From contig NZ_JAFLWW010000010.1 of NCBI RefSeq assembly GCF_018555685.1, forward strand, positions 62,001 to 126,000: a stretch of 64,000 bases of DNA, written 5' to 3'. The DNA is from Aminobacter anthyllidis. GTDB taxonomy: Bacteria; Pseudomonadota; Alphaproteobacteria; Rhizobiales; Rhizobiaceae. A program made the position numbers and the translations under genes. Positions 37,800 through 46,350 of this stretch are shown in pieces; positions within the stretch are counted from its first letter, which is position 1; every line of letters begins with the position of its first letter. The notes under the pieces were generated by a model. That model ran no database searches. It was not told the DNA's origin and saw only the letters and a list, made by a program, of their open reading frames with translations.

Positions 37800-38708
37800 A
37801 TGGAAATACAGATACCTTTTAGGGTCGAATACAAGACTGCTGGGGCCGTCCCAATACCAGAGATAGTTGGCAGCCTCTTGGCTCTTCAACGAGTATTAGA
37901 GGAGGCCGGGAAAAACCTTGAAAACTTCATCCCGGGTCTAACTGTCGAAAAGGTTGATGTTAGAGTTGAGGAGATTTCTCACGGTAGCTTGAAAGAGCTT
38001 CTGGTAGTGGGGCTTTTTGCCTTGTTTCAGGACGAGCTGCGAGAGGAGCTGCCCACTTTGGTGGAGCAATATACAGGCCACAGCGTTCCAGAAAGCGCCG
38101 AAACGCTTTTGGTCATACTTGCCCTTGTTGCCATAGTCTATGGTGCTGATTTTGTTCAGAAACTGGCGCTTGGCAAAGTGCACGATACGCCCACGAAGAT
38201 TTTCAAGAAGGCCCTCATTAGAGACCTAGCCGAACGAACTGGAAAGCCAGAGGCAGAAGTTAAGAAAATTCTCGACGAGCGTTATGGGGCCAAGACACGG
38301 ATAAAGCAGCTAGGGGACAGTGCAGTTAAGTTCTTTCTACCTAGCAAGCGGCAATCGAATGCGCCCATTAAGGTCAACGATGTAACAATAGATAGTCGAA
38401 CGGTGGCTGACGCGCCGAGTGACTATGTCTACGAAGGCACCATAGGAACAGAAAAATCCCAGCACCATGACGCTGTGCAATTGGAAATTCATGCACAAGA
38501 CCGAGATCGCGACGCGAGTGGTTGGGCAGCGATTCCACGCGGACTGCACCACAAGCGACTTAGGATGAAGCTAATGGATGCAGCGTCGCCTGAGCAACTG
38601 TGGGGTCACAATCTTGTCGTAGGAGATATTGTCCTGCTCTCCAAACGAGTTGGGTTGGACTTCGAGCCAGTCGAAATTCATCTGGTTCGAATACACGACA
38701 GAAACTAG
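37800..38708 (+). CDS. Unknown protein encoded by AT-rich inserted DNA at the gshB end
   Basis: 302-residue protein that I cannot assign to a family. Residues 1-70 form a compact domain (IPFRVEYKTAGAVPIPEIVG, then VEKVDVRVEEISHGSLKELL); residues 99-118 (SAETLLVILALVAIVYGADF) look like one membrane helix; a charged helical part and a beta-rich C-terminal half follow. ATG 37800 is preferred over GTG 37695 because GGGGGGAT lies 5-6 bases upstream. The base composition differs from the neighbours: by hand count 29 of 60 bases (37801-37860) are G or C, against 40 of 60 in gshB (38761-38820). The stop is 4 bases from the convergent gshB stop. It probably arrived by transfer. Confidence 0.75.
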   Translation: MEIQIPFRVEYKTAGAVPIPEIVGSLLALQRVLEEAGKNLENFIPGLTVEKVDVRVEEISHGSLKELLVVGLFALFQDELREELPTLVEQYTGHSVPESAETLLVILALVAIVYGADFVQKLALGKVHDTPTKIFKKALIRDLAERTGKPEAEVKKILDERYGAKTRIKQLGDSAVKFFLPSKRQSNAPIKVNDVTIDSRTVADAPSDYVYEGTIGTEKSQHHDAVQLEIHAQDRDRDASGWAAIPRGLHHKRLRMKLMDAASPEQLWGHNLVVGDIVLLSKRVGLDFEPVEIHLVRIHDRN

Positions 38709-38712
38709 TTGA

Positions 38713-39654
38713 TCAGTTCCGCTTGCTCTCCACCGCGTCCCAGAACAGTGCGGCGATGTCGGCGCCGCCGAACTTCTTGACCTCGCGGATGCCGGTCGGC
38801 GAGGTGACGTTGATCTCGGTCATGTAGTCGCCGATGACGTCGATGCCGACGAGGATGAAGCCGCGCTCGCGCAGCGACGGGCCGATGCGGGCGCAGATCT
38901 CGCGCTCGCGCTCGGTCAGCTCGGTCTTTTCGGCGCGGCCGCCGGCATGCATGTTGGAACGGGCGTCGTGCTCGGCCGGCACTCGGTTGATGGCGCCGAC
39001 GGGTTCGCCGTCGATCAGGATGATGCGCTTGTCGCCTTTGCGCACGTCCTTGAGGTAGCGCTGGACGATGTAGGGCTCGCGGAACAGCTGGCCGAACATT
39101 TCGAGCAGCGACGACAGGTTCCTGTCGGCCTCGTGCAGGTGGAAGATGCCGGCGCCGCCATTGCCGTAGAGCGGCTTGACGATGATGTCGCCGAACTCCT
39201 TGCGGAAGGCCGCGACTTCCTGCGGGTCCTTGGTGATCACCGTTTCCGGCATCAGGTCGGCGAATTCGGTGACGAAGATCTTTTCCGGGCTGTTGCGCAC
39301 CCAGGCCGGGTCGTTGACCACGAGCGTCTTCGGGTGGATGCGCTCCAGAATGTGGGTGGTGGTGATGTAGTTCATGTCGAAGGGCGGATCCTGGCGCAGC
39401 AGGATCACGTCCATTTCCGACAGGTCGGTGCGAATGGGCTCGCCCAAGGTGAAGTGGTCACCCTTGACGTCGCGCACCTCGAGTTTCTCGATACGCGCGA
39501 AAACCTTGCCGTCGCGCATCGACAGCCGGTCGGGCGTGTAGTGATAGAGCTCGTGGCCGCGCCGTTGCGCTTCCAGCGACAGCGCAAACGACGTGTCGCC
39601 GGCGATGTTGACGGTTGCGATGTGGTCCATCTGGACGGCGATCTTGAGGGCCAT
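38713..39654 (-). CDS. gshB: Glutathione synthase
   Basis: ATP-grasp ligase joining gamma-glutamylcysteine and glycine to glutathione in the cytoplasm. The 313-residue protein starts [20 protein letters not shown] and shows the family blocks [62 protein letters not shown] and [24 protein letters not shown]. The full 3' end is intact even though an AT-rich gene lies right beside it; a decayed second copy of this 3' end is 1.1 kb away. Confidence 0.97.
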   Translation of the reverse strand: MALKIAVQMDHIATVNIAGDTSFALSLEAQRRGHELYHYTPDRLSMRDGKVFARIEKLEVRDVKGDHFTLGEPIRTDLSEMDVILLRQDPPFDMNYITTTHILERIHPKTLVVNDPAWVRNSPEKIFVTEFADLMPETVITKDPQEVAAFRKEFGDIIVKPLYGNGGAGIFHLHEADRNLSSLLEMFGQLFREPYIVQRYLKDVRKGDKRIILIDGEPVGAINRVPAEHDARSNMHAGGRAEKTELTEREREICARIGPSLRERGFILVGIDVIGDYMTEINVTSPTGIREVKKFGGADIAALFWDAVESKRN

Positions 39655-39799
39655 GGAGGTCTCCGGCGCGGCTGGCGGTGGTCTTGTCGCGCGGGCCGGG
39701 CTCCGGTCGCACGTTGCGGTGACGAGGATGTAGCAATTTGCCGGCCTTATGCAATGGCGGCACGCGAACAGGTTCGTCCGATCAGACCGCCGGCCGTTC

Positions 39800-40453
39800 C
39801 TATGCCCCGGCTTGCCCTGTCGCGTGGCGGCCGCCGATCATGTCGATGAACAGGTCGACCGCTTCGGCCATTGCCTGCCCGGCCGGCTTGTCGACATGCC
39901 ATTCGGCGAAATGGCCGTCGATCCACATGCGGCACAGGCCGTAGATGAAGGCGCGGGCCGACAACATCAGGGCATCCGGCGCAAGCGTCCGGGCGATCCG
40001 GCCGCTCGCCTGGCCGCGGGCGATCAGGTCGAGCATGACCAGGCGGATCGCCTCGGTTTCGCCGGTGAGCTTCGGCGAGCCGTGGAAGTCGATGAGCGTG
40101 CGCGAGGCGATGACGTCGAAATGCGTCGGATTGGCCAGCGCCCAGGCGAGATAGCCTCGGGCGATGGCGCGCAGTCCCTCCACCGGGTCGGCGTCCCCGG
40201 TCTCCGACAGCTCCTGCTGCACCGACAAGGTCAGGCGCCCCATGGCCTGCTCGGCCACCGCCGTCATCAGTGCCGTCTTGTTGGCGAAGTGGCGAAAGGG
40301 GGCCGCAGGCGAAACGCCGGCGCGCTTGGCCGCTTCCCGCACCGAGACGGCGTCGACGCCCTTTTCCTCGATAAGCCCGATAGTGGCGGCGATGAGCTCC
40401 TCGACGAGGTTGCCGTGATGATAGGCCGCGCGGGTGCCGGGAGATTTCGTCAT
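39800..40453 (-). CDS. TetR/AcrR-family transcriptional repressor
   Basis: 217-residue regulator with an N-terminal helix-turn-helix (about 12-58: [49 protein letters not shown]) and a C-terminal ligand/dimer domain close to the TetR_C_33 or WHG type. It is divergent from the ferric-reductase-like gene, and two operator-like palindromes lie in the 105-base gap. It probably represses itself and its neighbour; the ligand is unknown. Confidence 0.9.
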   Translation of the reverse strand: MTKSPGTRAAYHHGNLVEELIAATIGLIEEKGVDAVSVREAAKRAGVSPAAPFRHFANKTALMTAVAEQAMGRLTLSVQQELSETGDADPVEGLRAIARGYLAWALANPTHFDVIASRTLIDFHGSPKLTGETEAIRLVMLDLIARGQASGRIARTLAPDALMLSARAFIYGLCRMWIDGHFAEWHVDKPAGQAMAEAVDLFIDMIGGRHATGQAGA

Positions 40454-40482
40454 GGCTCCTTACTAGCGGTCGGCCGGCCGAA

Positions 40483-40545
40483 ATGTAAACGCCGTAAACA
40501 TCCGCTTGACAGTTCTCCGCGATCAAATGTAAGCAGTGATTACAT
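40483..40545. promoter_or_regulatory. Two operator-like palindromes and promoter between tetR-type and ferric-reductase-like genes
   Basis: ATGTAAACGCCGTAAACAT (40483-40501) and ATGTAAGCAGTGATTACAT (40527-40545) share ATGTAA/TTACAT half-sites; the second is a perfect interrupted palindrome. TTGACA (40506-40511) lies between them as a -35 box for the rightward gene, with the second palindrome covering the -10 region. This is what a TetR operator pair should look like. Confidence 0.65.
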
Positions 40546-40558
40546 CGGAGGACAAATC

Positions 40559-41200
40559 ATGCATGCATTACCCGAAAGTGCTTCGACCTGGCCACCGAAC
40601 GGCTGGAGGGTGACTGCCTGGCTCGGCGTCGGCGTGCTGGCGGCGTGCGCTGCTGCAGCCGGCCTCGCGGGCGATCCGGTCGACGGTACGCGCATGGTGA
40701 TCCGGCTGACCGCGCGCACCTCGCTCGTCCTGTTCGTGCTCGCCTTCACCGCCTCGAGCCTGGCGCAGCTCTGGCCCTCGGCAATGACGCGGTGGATCAG
40801 GGCGAACCGCCGCTATTTCGGCCTGGCATTCGCCTTTTCGCATGGCGTCCATGCCGCCGCCATCATCGCGCTGTCGCAGCTCGATCCGGTGCTGTTTGAC
40901 GAGCTGACGGCGCCCGCCGCCTTCATCGCCGGCGGCACCGGCTATCTCGCCATCGTGCTTATGGCCGCGACATCGTTCGACCGGACGGCCGCCGCGATCG
41001 GGCCGAGAGCCTGGCGCATCATCCATACCGGCGGTGCCTGGTTCCTGGCCGTCTTCTTCGTCGTCAATTTCGGGCGCCGGGCCGTGCTGATGCCGGAGAT
41101 GTACTGGCCCTACATGGCGCTGATCCTCGCCGCGATCGCGCTCCGCCTGGTCGGCCAATTCCGCAGCCGCAAGCGCGATGCGGCCAGGCAAGGCGCCTAG
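40559..41200 (+). CDS. Ferric reductase-like transmembrane protein
   Basis: 213-residue membrane protein with about six helices resembling the haem-binding core of the ferric reductase/YedZ (MsrQ) family. Candidate haem ligands are the histidines in FSHGVHAAAIIAL (helix 3) and RAWRIIHTGGAWFL (helix 5). No flavin domain is attached, so electrons would come from quinol or a partner. ATG 40559 follows CGGAGGAC at 5 bases. It is controlled, by position and operator-like sites, by the divergent TetR-type repressor. Confidence 0.83.
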   Translation: MHALPESASTWPPNGWRVTAWLGVGVLAACAAAAGLAGDPVDGTRMVIRLTARTSLVLFVLAFTASSLAQLWPSAMTRWIRANRRYFGLAFAFSHGVHAAAIIALSQLDPVLFDELTAPAAFIAGGTGYLAIVLMAATSFDRTAAAIGPRAWRIIHTGGAWFLAVFFVVNFGRRAVLMPEMYWPYMALILAAIALRLVGQFRSRKRDAARQGA

Positions 41201-41392
41201 CCACTGCCTTGCCTGCTTCAAGGGCACCGGGTTCTGGAATTCCGCATCCGGCGGCACCAAATGGCCGGCGCTGAAACCGGTTTCGACGCGGTTGTCGAAA
41301 TACGGACGGCAAGCTGATCGAATACAATTCCTAAACGCTTTGCTGGCACTGTGCTGCAACAGTTTCAAATATTAGCAGAACAGAGACAAAGC

Positions 41393-42736
41393 ATGCCCAT
41401 CGGCGTCAGCCATTCGGACAGGGAAACGGCGGACCTGGCCTTCACCGACACCTTGACCGGGCTCGGCAACCAGCGGCGTTTCTTCGACAAGGTCGAACGG
41501 CTGATCGGCGACCGCGCCGAGGACCCCGCGCCCTTCACCGTCGGCATCCTCGATCTCGATGGCTTCAAGCCGATAAACGACCTGTTTGGCCACCGCGCCG
41601 GCGACGACATCCTGATCCAGGTGGCGATGCGCCTGCGCGCGGCATGCGACGGCTATTCGGCGGTGGCGCGCATCGGCGCCGACGAGTTCGCTTTCCTCTA
41701 CCCGCTGGTGTTTTCCGAGGATGCGGCGGCTGAAAAGGCGCGCATGCTGATCGAAATCCTGTCGGCGCCCTATGACGTCGGCGAGCGCACGGCGCGCCTG
41801 TCGGCGTCGGTCGGCTGCTCGTTGTTCCATTCGAGCGACGACACCACCGAGACGCTGGTGCGCAAGGCCGAGACCGCACTCTACCACGCCAAGCGCTCGG
41901 GCCGCGGCCGCGTCGTGGTCTACACTCGCGAGATGGAAGAGGCGGCCAAGCGCGTCACCCGCATCGAGCAGGCGCTGCGCCGCGCCGTTGCCGCCGGCGA
42001 TGTCGCGCCGCATTTCCAGCCGATCGTCGATCTCAACAGCCGCCGTACCATCGGCTTCGAGGCACTGGCGCGCTGGACCGACCGCGACCTCGGCTTCGTT
42101 TCGCCTGCCGTCTTCATTCCGATCGCCGAGGAGCGTGGCATCATCGGCCCGCTGTCGCAGCTGGTGCTGCGCAAGGCGGCGGAAGCTGCGCGTAGCTGGC
42201 CGAAGGACATGTTCCTGTCGTTCAACCTGTCGCCGTCGCAGCTCGTCGACCAGAACACCGGCCTGCACATCCTGTCGATCCTCGAGCGCACCGGCTTCGA
42301 CCCGCGCCGCCTCGAGATCGAGATCACCGAAACCGGCCTGATGACCGATCCCGCCTCGGCGGAAAAGATCGTCGAGGATTTGCGCCGCGTCGGCATCCGC
42401 GTCTCGCTCGACGATTTCGGCACCGGCCAGTCGTCGCTAGGGCGCCTGCGCGAGTTCCGCTTCGACAAGCTCAAGATCGACCGTGCATTCGTCGCTTCGA
42501 TCCTCGAGGACCGGCCGTCCGAGCACATCATCCGCGCCATCCTGGCGATGTGCGAGGGCCTCGGCATGGACGTCGTCGCCGAAGGCATCGAGATGGAAGC
42601 GCAGGCAGAACGGTTGACGCAGTTCGGTTGCGCCGGCGGGCAGGGCTACCTGTTTGGCCGCCCGGCCGACGCCGATGCGACGCTTGGCTATCTCCGCGAA
42701 TCCCATCGCGGCGCTGCTTTCGCCCGGGCGGTCTGA
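41393..42736 (+). CDS. EAL phosphodiesterase with degenerate GGDEF domain
   Basis: 447-residue cytoplasmic c-di-GMP signalling protein. The first domain (about 15-180) is a GGDEF fold, but its signature reads GADEF (95-99, in ARIGADEFAFL), so cyclase activity is doubtful although the domain could still bind GTP. The EAL domain (about 190-440) is intact: EAL at 223-225 in FEALARW, SFNLSP with Asn278, EITETG, DDFGTG at 340-345, KIDR at 361-364 and VAEGIE. It is therefore expected to degrade c-di-GMP. ATG 41393 starts the family sequence; a GTG at 41351 is possible. Confidence 0.92.
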   Translation: MPIGVSHSDRETADLAFTDTLTGLGNQRRFFDKVERLIGDRAEDPAPFTVGILDLDGFKPINDLFGHRAGDDILIQVAMRLRAACDGYSAVARIGADEFAFLYPLVFSEDAAAEKARMLIEILSAPYDVGERTARLSASVGCSLFHSSDDTTETLVRKAETALYHAKRSGRGRVVVYTREMEEAAKRVTRIEQALRRAVAAGDVAPHFQPIVDLNSRRTIGFEALARWTDRDLGFVSPAVFIPIAEERGIIGPLSQLVLRKAAEAARSWPKDMFLSFNLSPSQLVDQNTGLHILSILERTGFDPRRLEIEITETGLMTDPASAEKIVEDLRRVGIRVSLDDFGTGQSSLGRLREFRFDKLKIDRAFVASILEDRPSEHIIRAILAMCEGLGMDVVAEGIEMEAQAERLTQFGCAGGQGYLFGRPADADATLGYLRESHRGAAFARAV

Positions 42737-42887
42737 ACGCCGGTTCCTGATGTTGCGCTGGCGTCTTGCGGGCCGTGTGCCGCACCCGCAGCGAAGCAAG
42801 ATCGGGGTGCCGGGCCGCCGGATTTGGGCGATCGCCTGTCCCTGTGCGGGGCCTCGGATTAACGCTCCGATTTTTCCGTGAGCGAAC

Positions 42888-42935
42888 GCGATCTTTTCCG
42901 AAAACCGGTTCCCACTTTTCGCGATCTTGCTCTAT
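42888..42935. repeat. Palindromic intergenic repeat, copy 2
   Basis: GCGATCTTTTCCGAAAACCG, then GTTCCCACTTTTCGCGATC: the GCGATC ends and the CCGAAAACCGGTTCCC core resemble the element at 19610-19657. It sits in the gap between the EAL gene and the SDR gene. I recall this string as a frequent intergenic element in rhizobia. Confidence 0.65.
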
Positions 42936-42988
42936 GACGGAGGGCATGTCCGGCTTTGGGGGAAGCTGGCGAGGCGAGGGGAAAGATC

Positions 42989-43756
42989 ATGATGCCATCG
43001 GCACGATTTCCTGATCTCGAGGGCCAGTCGGTGCTGATCACCGGCGGCGGAACCGGCATCGGTGCGTCGCTGACCGAAGCCTTTGCCCGGCAGGGCGCCA
43101 AGGTTGCCTTCATCGACATCGCGCTCAAGCCGAGCCAGGAGCTGTGCGACGAGATCGAGCAGGCGACCGGCAACCGGCCGCTCTATCTGCGCGCCGATTT
43201 GCGCGATATCGCCGAGCTGCGCCGCGCCGTCGGCCGCGCCGAGGAGGAGCACGGCCCGGTGACGGTGCTGGTCAACAACGCCGCCAACGACGTGCGCCAC
43301 GAGGTGGCTGACGTCACGCCCGAAAGCTGGGACGAAAACCAGGCCATCAACCTCAAGCCGCATTTCTTCACCATCCAGGCGGTGGCCCCAGGCATGGTCA
43401 GGGCCGGCGGCGGCTCGATCATCAATTTCAGCTCGACCTCCTACATGCTCAACATCGGCGCCATGCCGGCCTATACGGCGGCGAAGGCGGCGATCGTCGG
43501 CCTGACCAAGGGGCTTGCCGGCCGCTACGGCCCCGACAACATCAGGGTCAATGCGGTTGCCCCCGGCTGGGTCATCACCGAGCGACAACGTGAACTGTGG
43601 GTCAGCGAGAAGTCGCTCAAGGCGCATGTCTCGCGCCAGTGCATCAAGCGGATGATGCTGCCGGAGGACATGGTCGGGCCGGTGCTGTTCTTGGCGTCCG
43701 ACGCTTCGAAAATGCTGACGGCGCAAACCCTGATCGTCGATGGAGGAATTCTGTGA
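42989..43756 (+). CDS. SDR-family dehydrogenase, probable sugar 1-dehydrogenase
   Basis: 255-residue short-chain dehydrogenase with cofactor loop TGGGTGIG (18-25), NNAAN near 97-100 and the catalytic Ser149, Tyr162 and Lys166 (AYTAAKAA). Judged by its neighbours dgoK, dgoA and an SMP-30 lactonase, it likely oxidises D-galactose (or a similar sugar) to the lactone, the first step of the De Ley-Doudoroff pathway. Sequence alone does not prove the substrate. The start ATG 42989 follows AGGGGAAAG. Its stop overlaps the dgoK start. Confidence 0.85.
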   Translation: MMPSARFPDLEGQSVLITGGGTGIGASLTEAFARQGAKVAFIDIALKPSQELCDEIEQATGNRPLYLRADLRDIAELRRAVGRAEEEHGPVTVLVNNAANDVRHEVADVTPESWDENQAINLKPHFFTIQAVAPGMVRAGGGSIINFSSTSYMLNIGAMPAYTAAKAAIVGLTKGLAGRYGPDNIRVNAVAPGWVITERQRELWVSEKSLKAHVSRQCIKRMMLPEDMVGPVLFLASDASKMLTAQTLIVDGGIL

Positions 43757-44694
43757 GCGCTGTGCCGACTATTGCGGCCATCGATTGGGGCACGACAAGA
43801 CTGCGCGTCTGGCTGCTTGATGCCGGCGGCGCCGTGGTCGACGAGCGCCGCAGCGACGAGGGTCTCCTGACAGCGCAGCACAAGGGTTTTGCGACGGTGC
43901 TCGACCGGCACCTGCGGGACATGGCGGCACCTGAAAACCTGCCGGCCATCGTTTGCGGCATGGCTGGCGCCCGCCAAGGCTGGGTCGAGGCGCCTTATGT
44001 CGAGGTGCCGGCGTCGCTGGGCGACATTCTGGGTAGCGCCGTGTCGGTTCCAGGTGTCGGGCGCGACATCCGCATCGTGCCGGGCCTCGCCCAGCGCAAT
44101 CCACGCGCGCCCGACGTCATGCGTGGCGAGGAGACCCAGCTTGCCGGGATCACCAAGCTGATCGGGTCGGGCAGCCATCTCGTCTGCATGCCCGGAACGC
44201 ATTCCAAATGGGTCATCGCCGAGGGCGGCGCCATCCAGGGCTTCGGCACCTGGCCGACCGGCGAGATGTTTTCGGTGCTGTCGCAGCATTCGATCCTGCG
44301 CCACTCGATCGGCGACAAGCCTGCGGCGGTGTCGCCCGACAGCCAGGTGTTCCGCGACTGGTGCCAGGAGGCGCTGTTCGACGGCGACATCGGCGCAAGG
44401 CTGTTCAGCATCCGCGCCGCCGGCCTGCTTTCGGGGCTCGGCCAGGACGATGCGGCGGCAGCCCTTTCAGGGCTGCTGATCGGCGCCGAGGTGGCCTCGG
44501 CGATCAGGCGCTTCGCCCGGCGCGAGGCGCCTGTCGTGCTCGTCGTCTCCGGCGCGCTCGGTGCGCTCTATGCCGAGGCGATGCGCCTCGACGGCATCGC
44601 TGTGACGATCGCCGACGCCGATGAAGCGGTGCTGGCCGGGCTGGTTGCAGCCGCCCGCCGTAACGGGATGCTGGCTGAAGGAATGGTGAAATGA
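43753..44694 (+). CDS. dgoK: 2-dehydro-3-deoxygalactonokinase
   Basis: 313-residue sugar kinase phosphorylating 2-keto-3-deoxygalactonate at C6. It shows the N-terminal phosphate loop AAIDWGTTRLRVWLLDAGG, the GMAGARQGWVEAPYV block, MPGTHSKWV near residue 150 and GEMFSVLSQHSIL typical of DgoK. The start is a GTG overlapping the SDR stop (GTGA), with GGAGG 6 bases upstream; no ATG fits. It overlaps dgoA by 4 bases. Confidence 0.93.
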   Translation: MSAVPTIAAIDWGTTRLRVWLLDAGGAVVDERRSDEGLLTAQHKGFATVLDRHLRDMAAPENLPAIVCGMAGARQGWVEAPYVEVPASLGDILGSAVSVPGVGRDIRIVPGLAQRNPRAPDVMRGEETQLAGITKLIGSGSHLVCMPGTHSKWVIAEGGAIQGFGTWPTGEMFSVLSQHSILRHSIGDKPAAVSPDSQVFRDWCQEALFDGDIGARLFSIRAAGLLSGLGQDDAAAALSGLLIGAEVASAIRRFARREAPVVLVVSGALGALYAEAMRLDGIAVTIADADEAVLAGLVAAARRNGMLAEGMVK

Positions 44695-45326
44695 GCGTGA
44701 CTGCACCGTTCCCCGAGCTTGGCCGAGGGCTGGTCGCCATCCTGCGCGGGCTGAAGCCGGAGGAGGCGCTGGCTGTCGGCCGTGCCGTGTTCGATGCCGG
44801 CATCGAGGCGATCGAGGTGCCGCTCAATTCGCCCGACCCGTTCCGCTCGATCGAGATCCTGGCCAGGGCGCTGCCCGCGGCACTCGTCGGCGGCGGCACG
44901 GTGGTGTGGGCCAAGGATGTCGACCGGCTCAACGACGCCGGCGGGCGGCTGCTGGTCAGCCCCAACATCGACCCCGAGGTGATGGGCCGTGCCGGCGCGC
45001 ACAAGATGGTGACGATGCCTGGGGTGTTCACCCCGACCGATGCTTTCCTGGCGCTGCGCCTCGGCGCCTCGGCGCTGAAGTTTTTCCCCGCGAGCGTCCT
45101 CGGACCGGGCGGCATTTCGGCGATCCGCGCCGTGCTGCCCAAGGAGACGCAGGTCGGCGTCGTCGGCGGCGTGTCGGAGGTCGATTTCGCCGCCTATGCC
45201 AAGGTCGGCGTGCAGCTGTTCGGCCTGGGGTCGAGCCTCTACAAGCCCGGCATGAGTGCTGCCGATGTCGGCGAACGCGCCCGGGCGGCGGTGGCCGGCT
45301 GGGATGCCATCGGCAAGGACGCCTGA
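44691..45326 (+). CDS. dgoA: 2-dehydro-3-deoxy-6-phosphogalactonate aldolase
   Basis: 211-residue class I aldolase splitting 2-keto-3-deoxy-6-phosphogalactonate into pyruvate and glyceraldehyde 3-phosphate. The KDPG/KDPGal aldolase pattern is complete: LVAILRGLKPEEAL, general-base glutamate in AIEVPLNSPDP, VGGGTV, and the Schiff-base lysine in SALKFFPA (near residue 125). It begins with ATGA over the dgoK stop and is followed one base later by the lactonase gene. Confidence 0.94.
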   Translation: MSVTAPFPELGRGLVAILRGLKPEEALAVGRAVFDAGIEAIEVPLNSPDPFRSIEILARALPAALVGGGTVVWAKDVDRLNDAGGRLLVSPNIDPEVMGRAGAHKMVTMPGVFTPTDAFLALRLGASALKFFPASVLGPGGISAIRAVLPKETQVGVVGGVSEVDFAAYAKVGVQLFGLGSSLYKPGMSAADVGERARAAVAGWDAIGKDA

Positions 45327-45327
45327 C

Positions 45328-46197
45328 ATGGCAGCCACCATCCTGTCCGACGAGGCCTGCGAGCTGGGCGAGGGCCCGACCTACGATCCCGCCACCGACA
45401 CGCTGTACTGGTTCGACATACTGAACAGCCGGATGCTGGAAAAGAAGCTGTCGGGCGGGCAAACGCGCATTCACCAGCTTGGCGAGATGGCGAGCGCCAT
45501 TGCCACGATCGACGGCGAGCGCCAGCTGCTGCTGACCGAAACCGGGCTGCACATCCGCGATTCCACGACGGGCAAGCTGACGCTTCATATGTCGGTCGAA
45601 GCAGCCAATGCCGCCACCCGCTCCAACGACGCGCGCGTGCACCCGTGCGGCGCGCTGTGGTTCGGCACCATGGGCAAGAAAGCCGAGGCGGGCGCCGGCG
45701 CCATCTACTGGTATTTCCGCGGCGAGCTCAGGCTGCTTTTCCCGGCCATCAGCATCCCCAATTCGATCTGCTTCAGCCCCGACGGCAAGACCGCCTATTA
45801 CACCGACACGGCGGTCAACCTGCTCTATCGCCTCGACTGCGATGCCGACACCGGCCTGCCGCTCGGCGAGCCGAAGCTGTTCGTCGACCGTCGCGGCGGC
45901 AGGGGCGACATCGACGGCTCGGTCGTCGACCGCGATGGGGTGTTGTGGAACGCCAGCTGGGGCGGCGGCCGCGTCGACGCCTATGCGCCCGACGGCAAGC
46001 TGGTGCGCAGCGTGCCGGTGCCGGCGGTGCAGACATCGTGCCCGGCATTCGTAGGTGCTGAGGCCGACCGGATGGTGGTGACGTCGGCGGCCGAAGGCAT
46101 GAGCGCCAAGGCGCGGAGGGCAGACCCGCATGCCGGCAAGACCTTCCTGCTCGACATCAAGGTCAACGGCCGGCATGAGCCGAATGTCCTGATCTGA
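45328..46197 (+). CDS. SMP-30/gluconolactonase-family sugar lactonase
   Basis: 289-residue six-bladed beta-propeller lactonase. Metal-binding positions are in GEGPTYDPATDTLYWFDI (Glu near residue 15), TRSNDARVHPCGALWFGTMG (Asn near 97), SIPNSICFSPDGKTAYYTDT (Asn near 145) and DGSVVDRDGVLWNASWGGG (Asp near 195). Next to the SDR and the dgoKA genes it would open galactono-lactone to galactonate. It begins one base after the dgoA stop. Confidence 0.9.
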   Translation: MAATILSDEACELGEGPTYDPATDTLYWFDILNSRMLEKKLSGGQTRIHQLGEMASAIATIDGERQLLLTETGLHIRDSTTGKLTLHMSVEAANAATRSNDARVHPCGALWFGTMGKKAEAGAGAIYWYFRGELRLLFPAISIPNSICFSPDGKTAYYTDTAVNLLYRLDCDADTGLPLGEPKLFVDRRGGRGDIDGSVVDRDGVLWNASWGGGRVDAYAPDGKLVRSVPVPAVQTSCPAFVGAEADRMVVTSAAEGMSAKARRADPHAGKTFLLDIKVNGRHEPNVLI

Positions 46198-46350
46198 GGC
46201 GCTGCCAAGCACAGGCCCCAGCCGGCGGTCTCTTGTCGCCGGGGCGATGGCAACAGGTCGGTTTTCCAGCAAGCCTGTCGCAACGGGGATGCCATTGTCG
46301 GCCACCGGCGAAGTGCTTCTGCTCCGCCCACATGCAGGAAGAAGTGCCCG

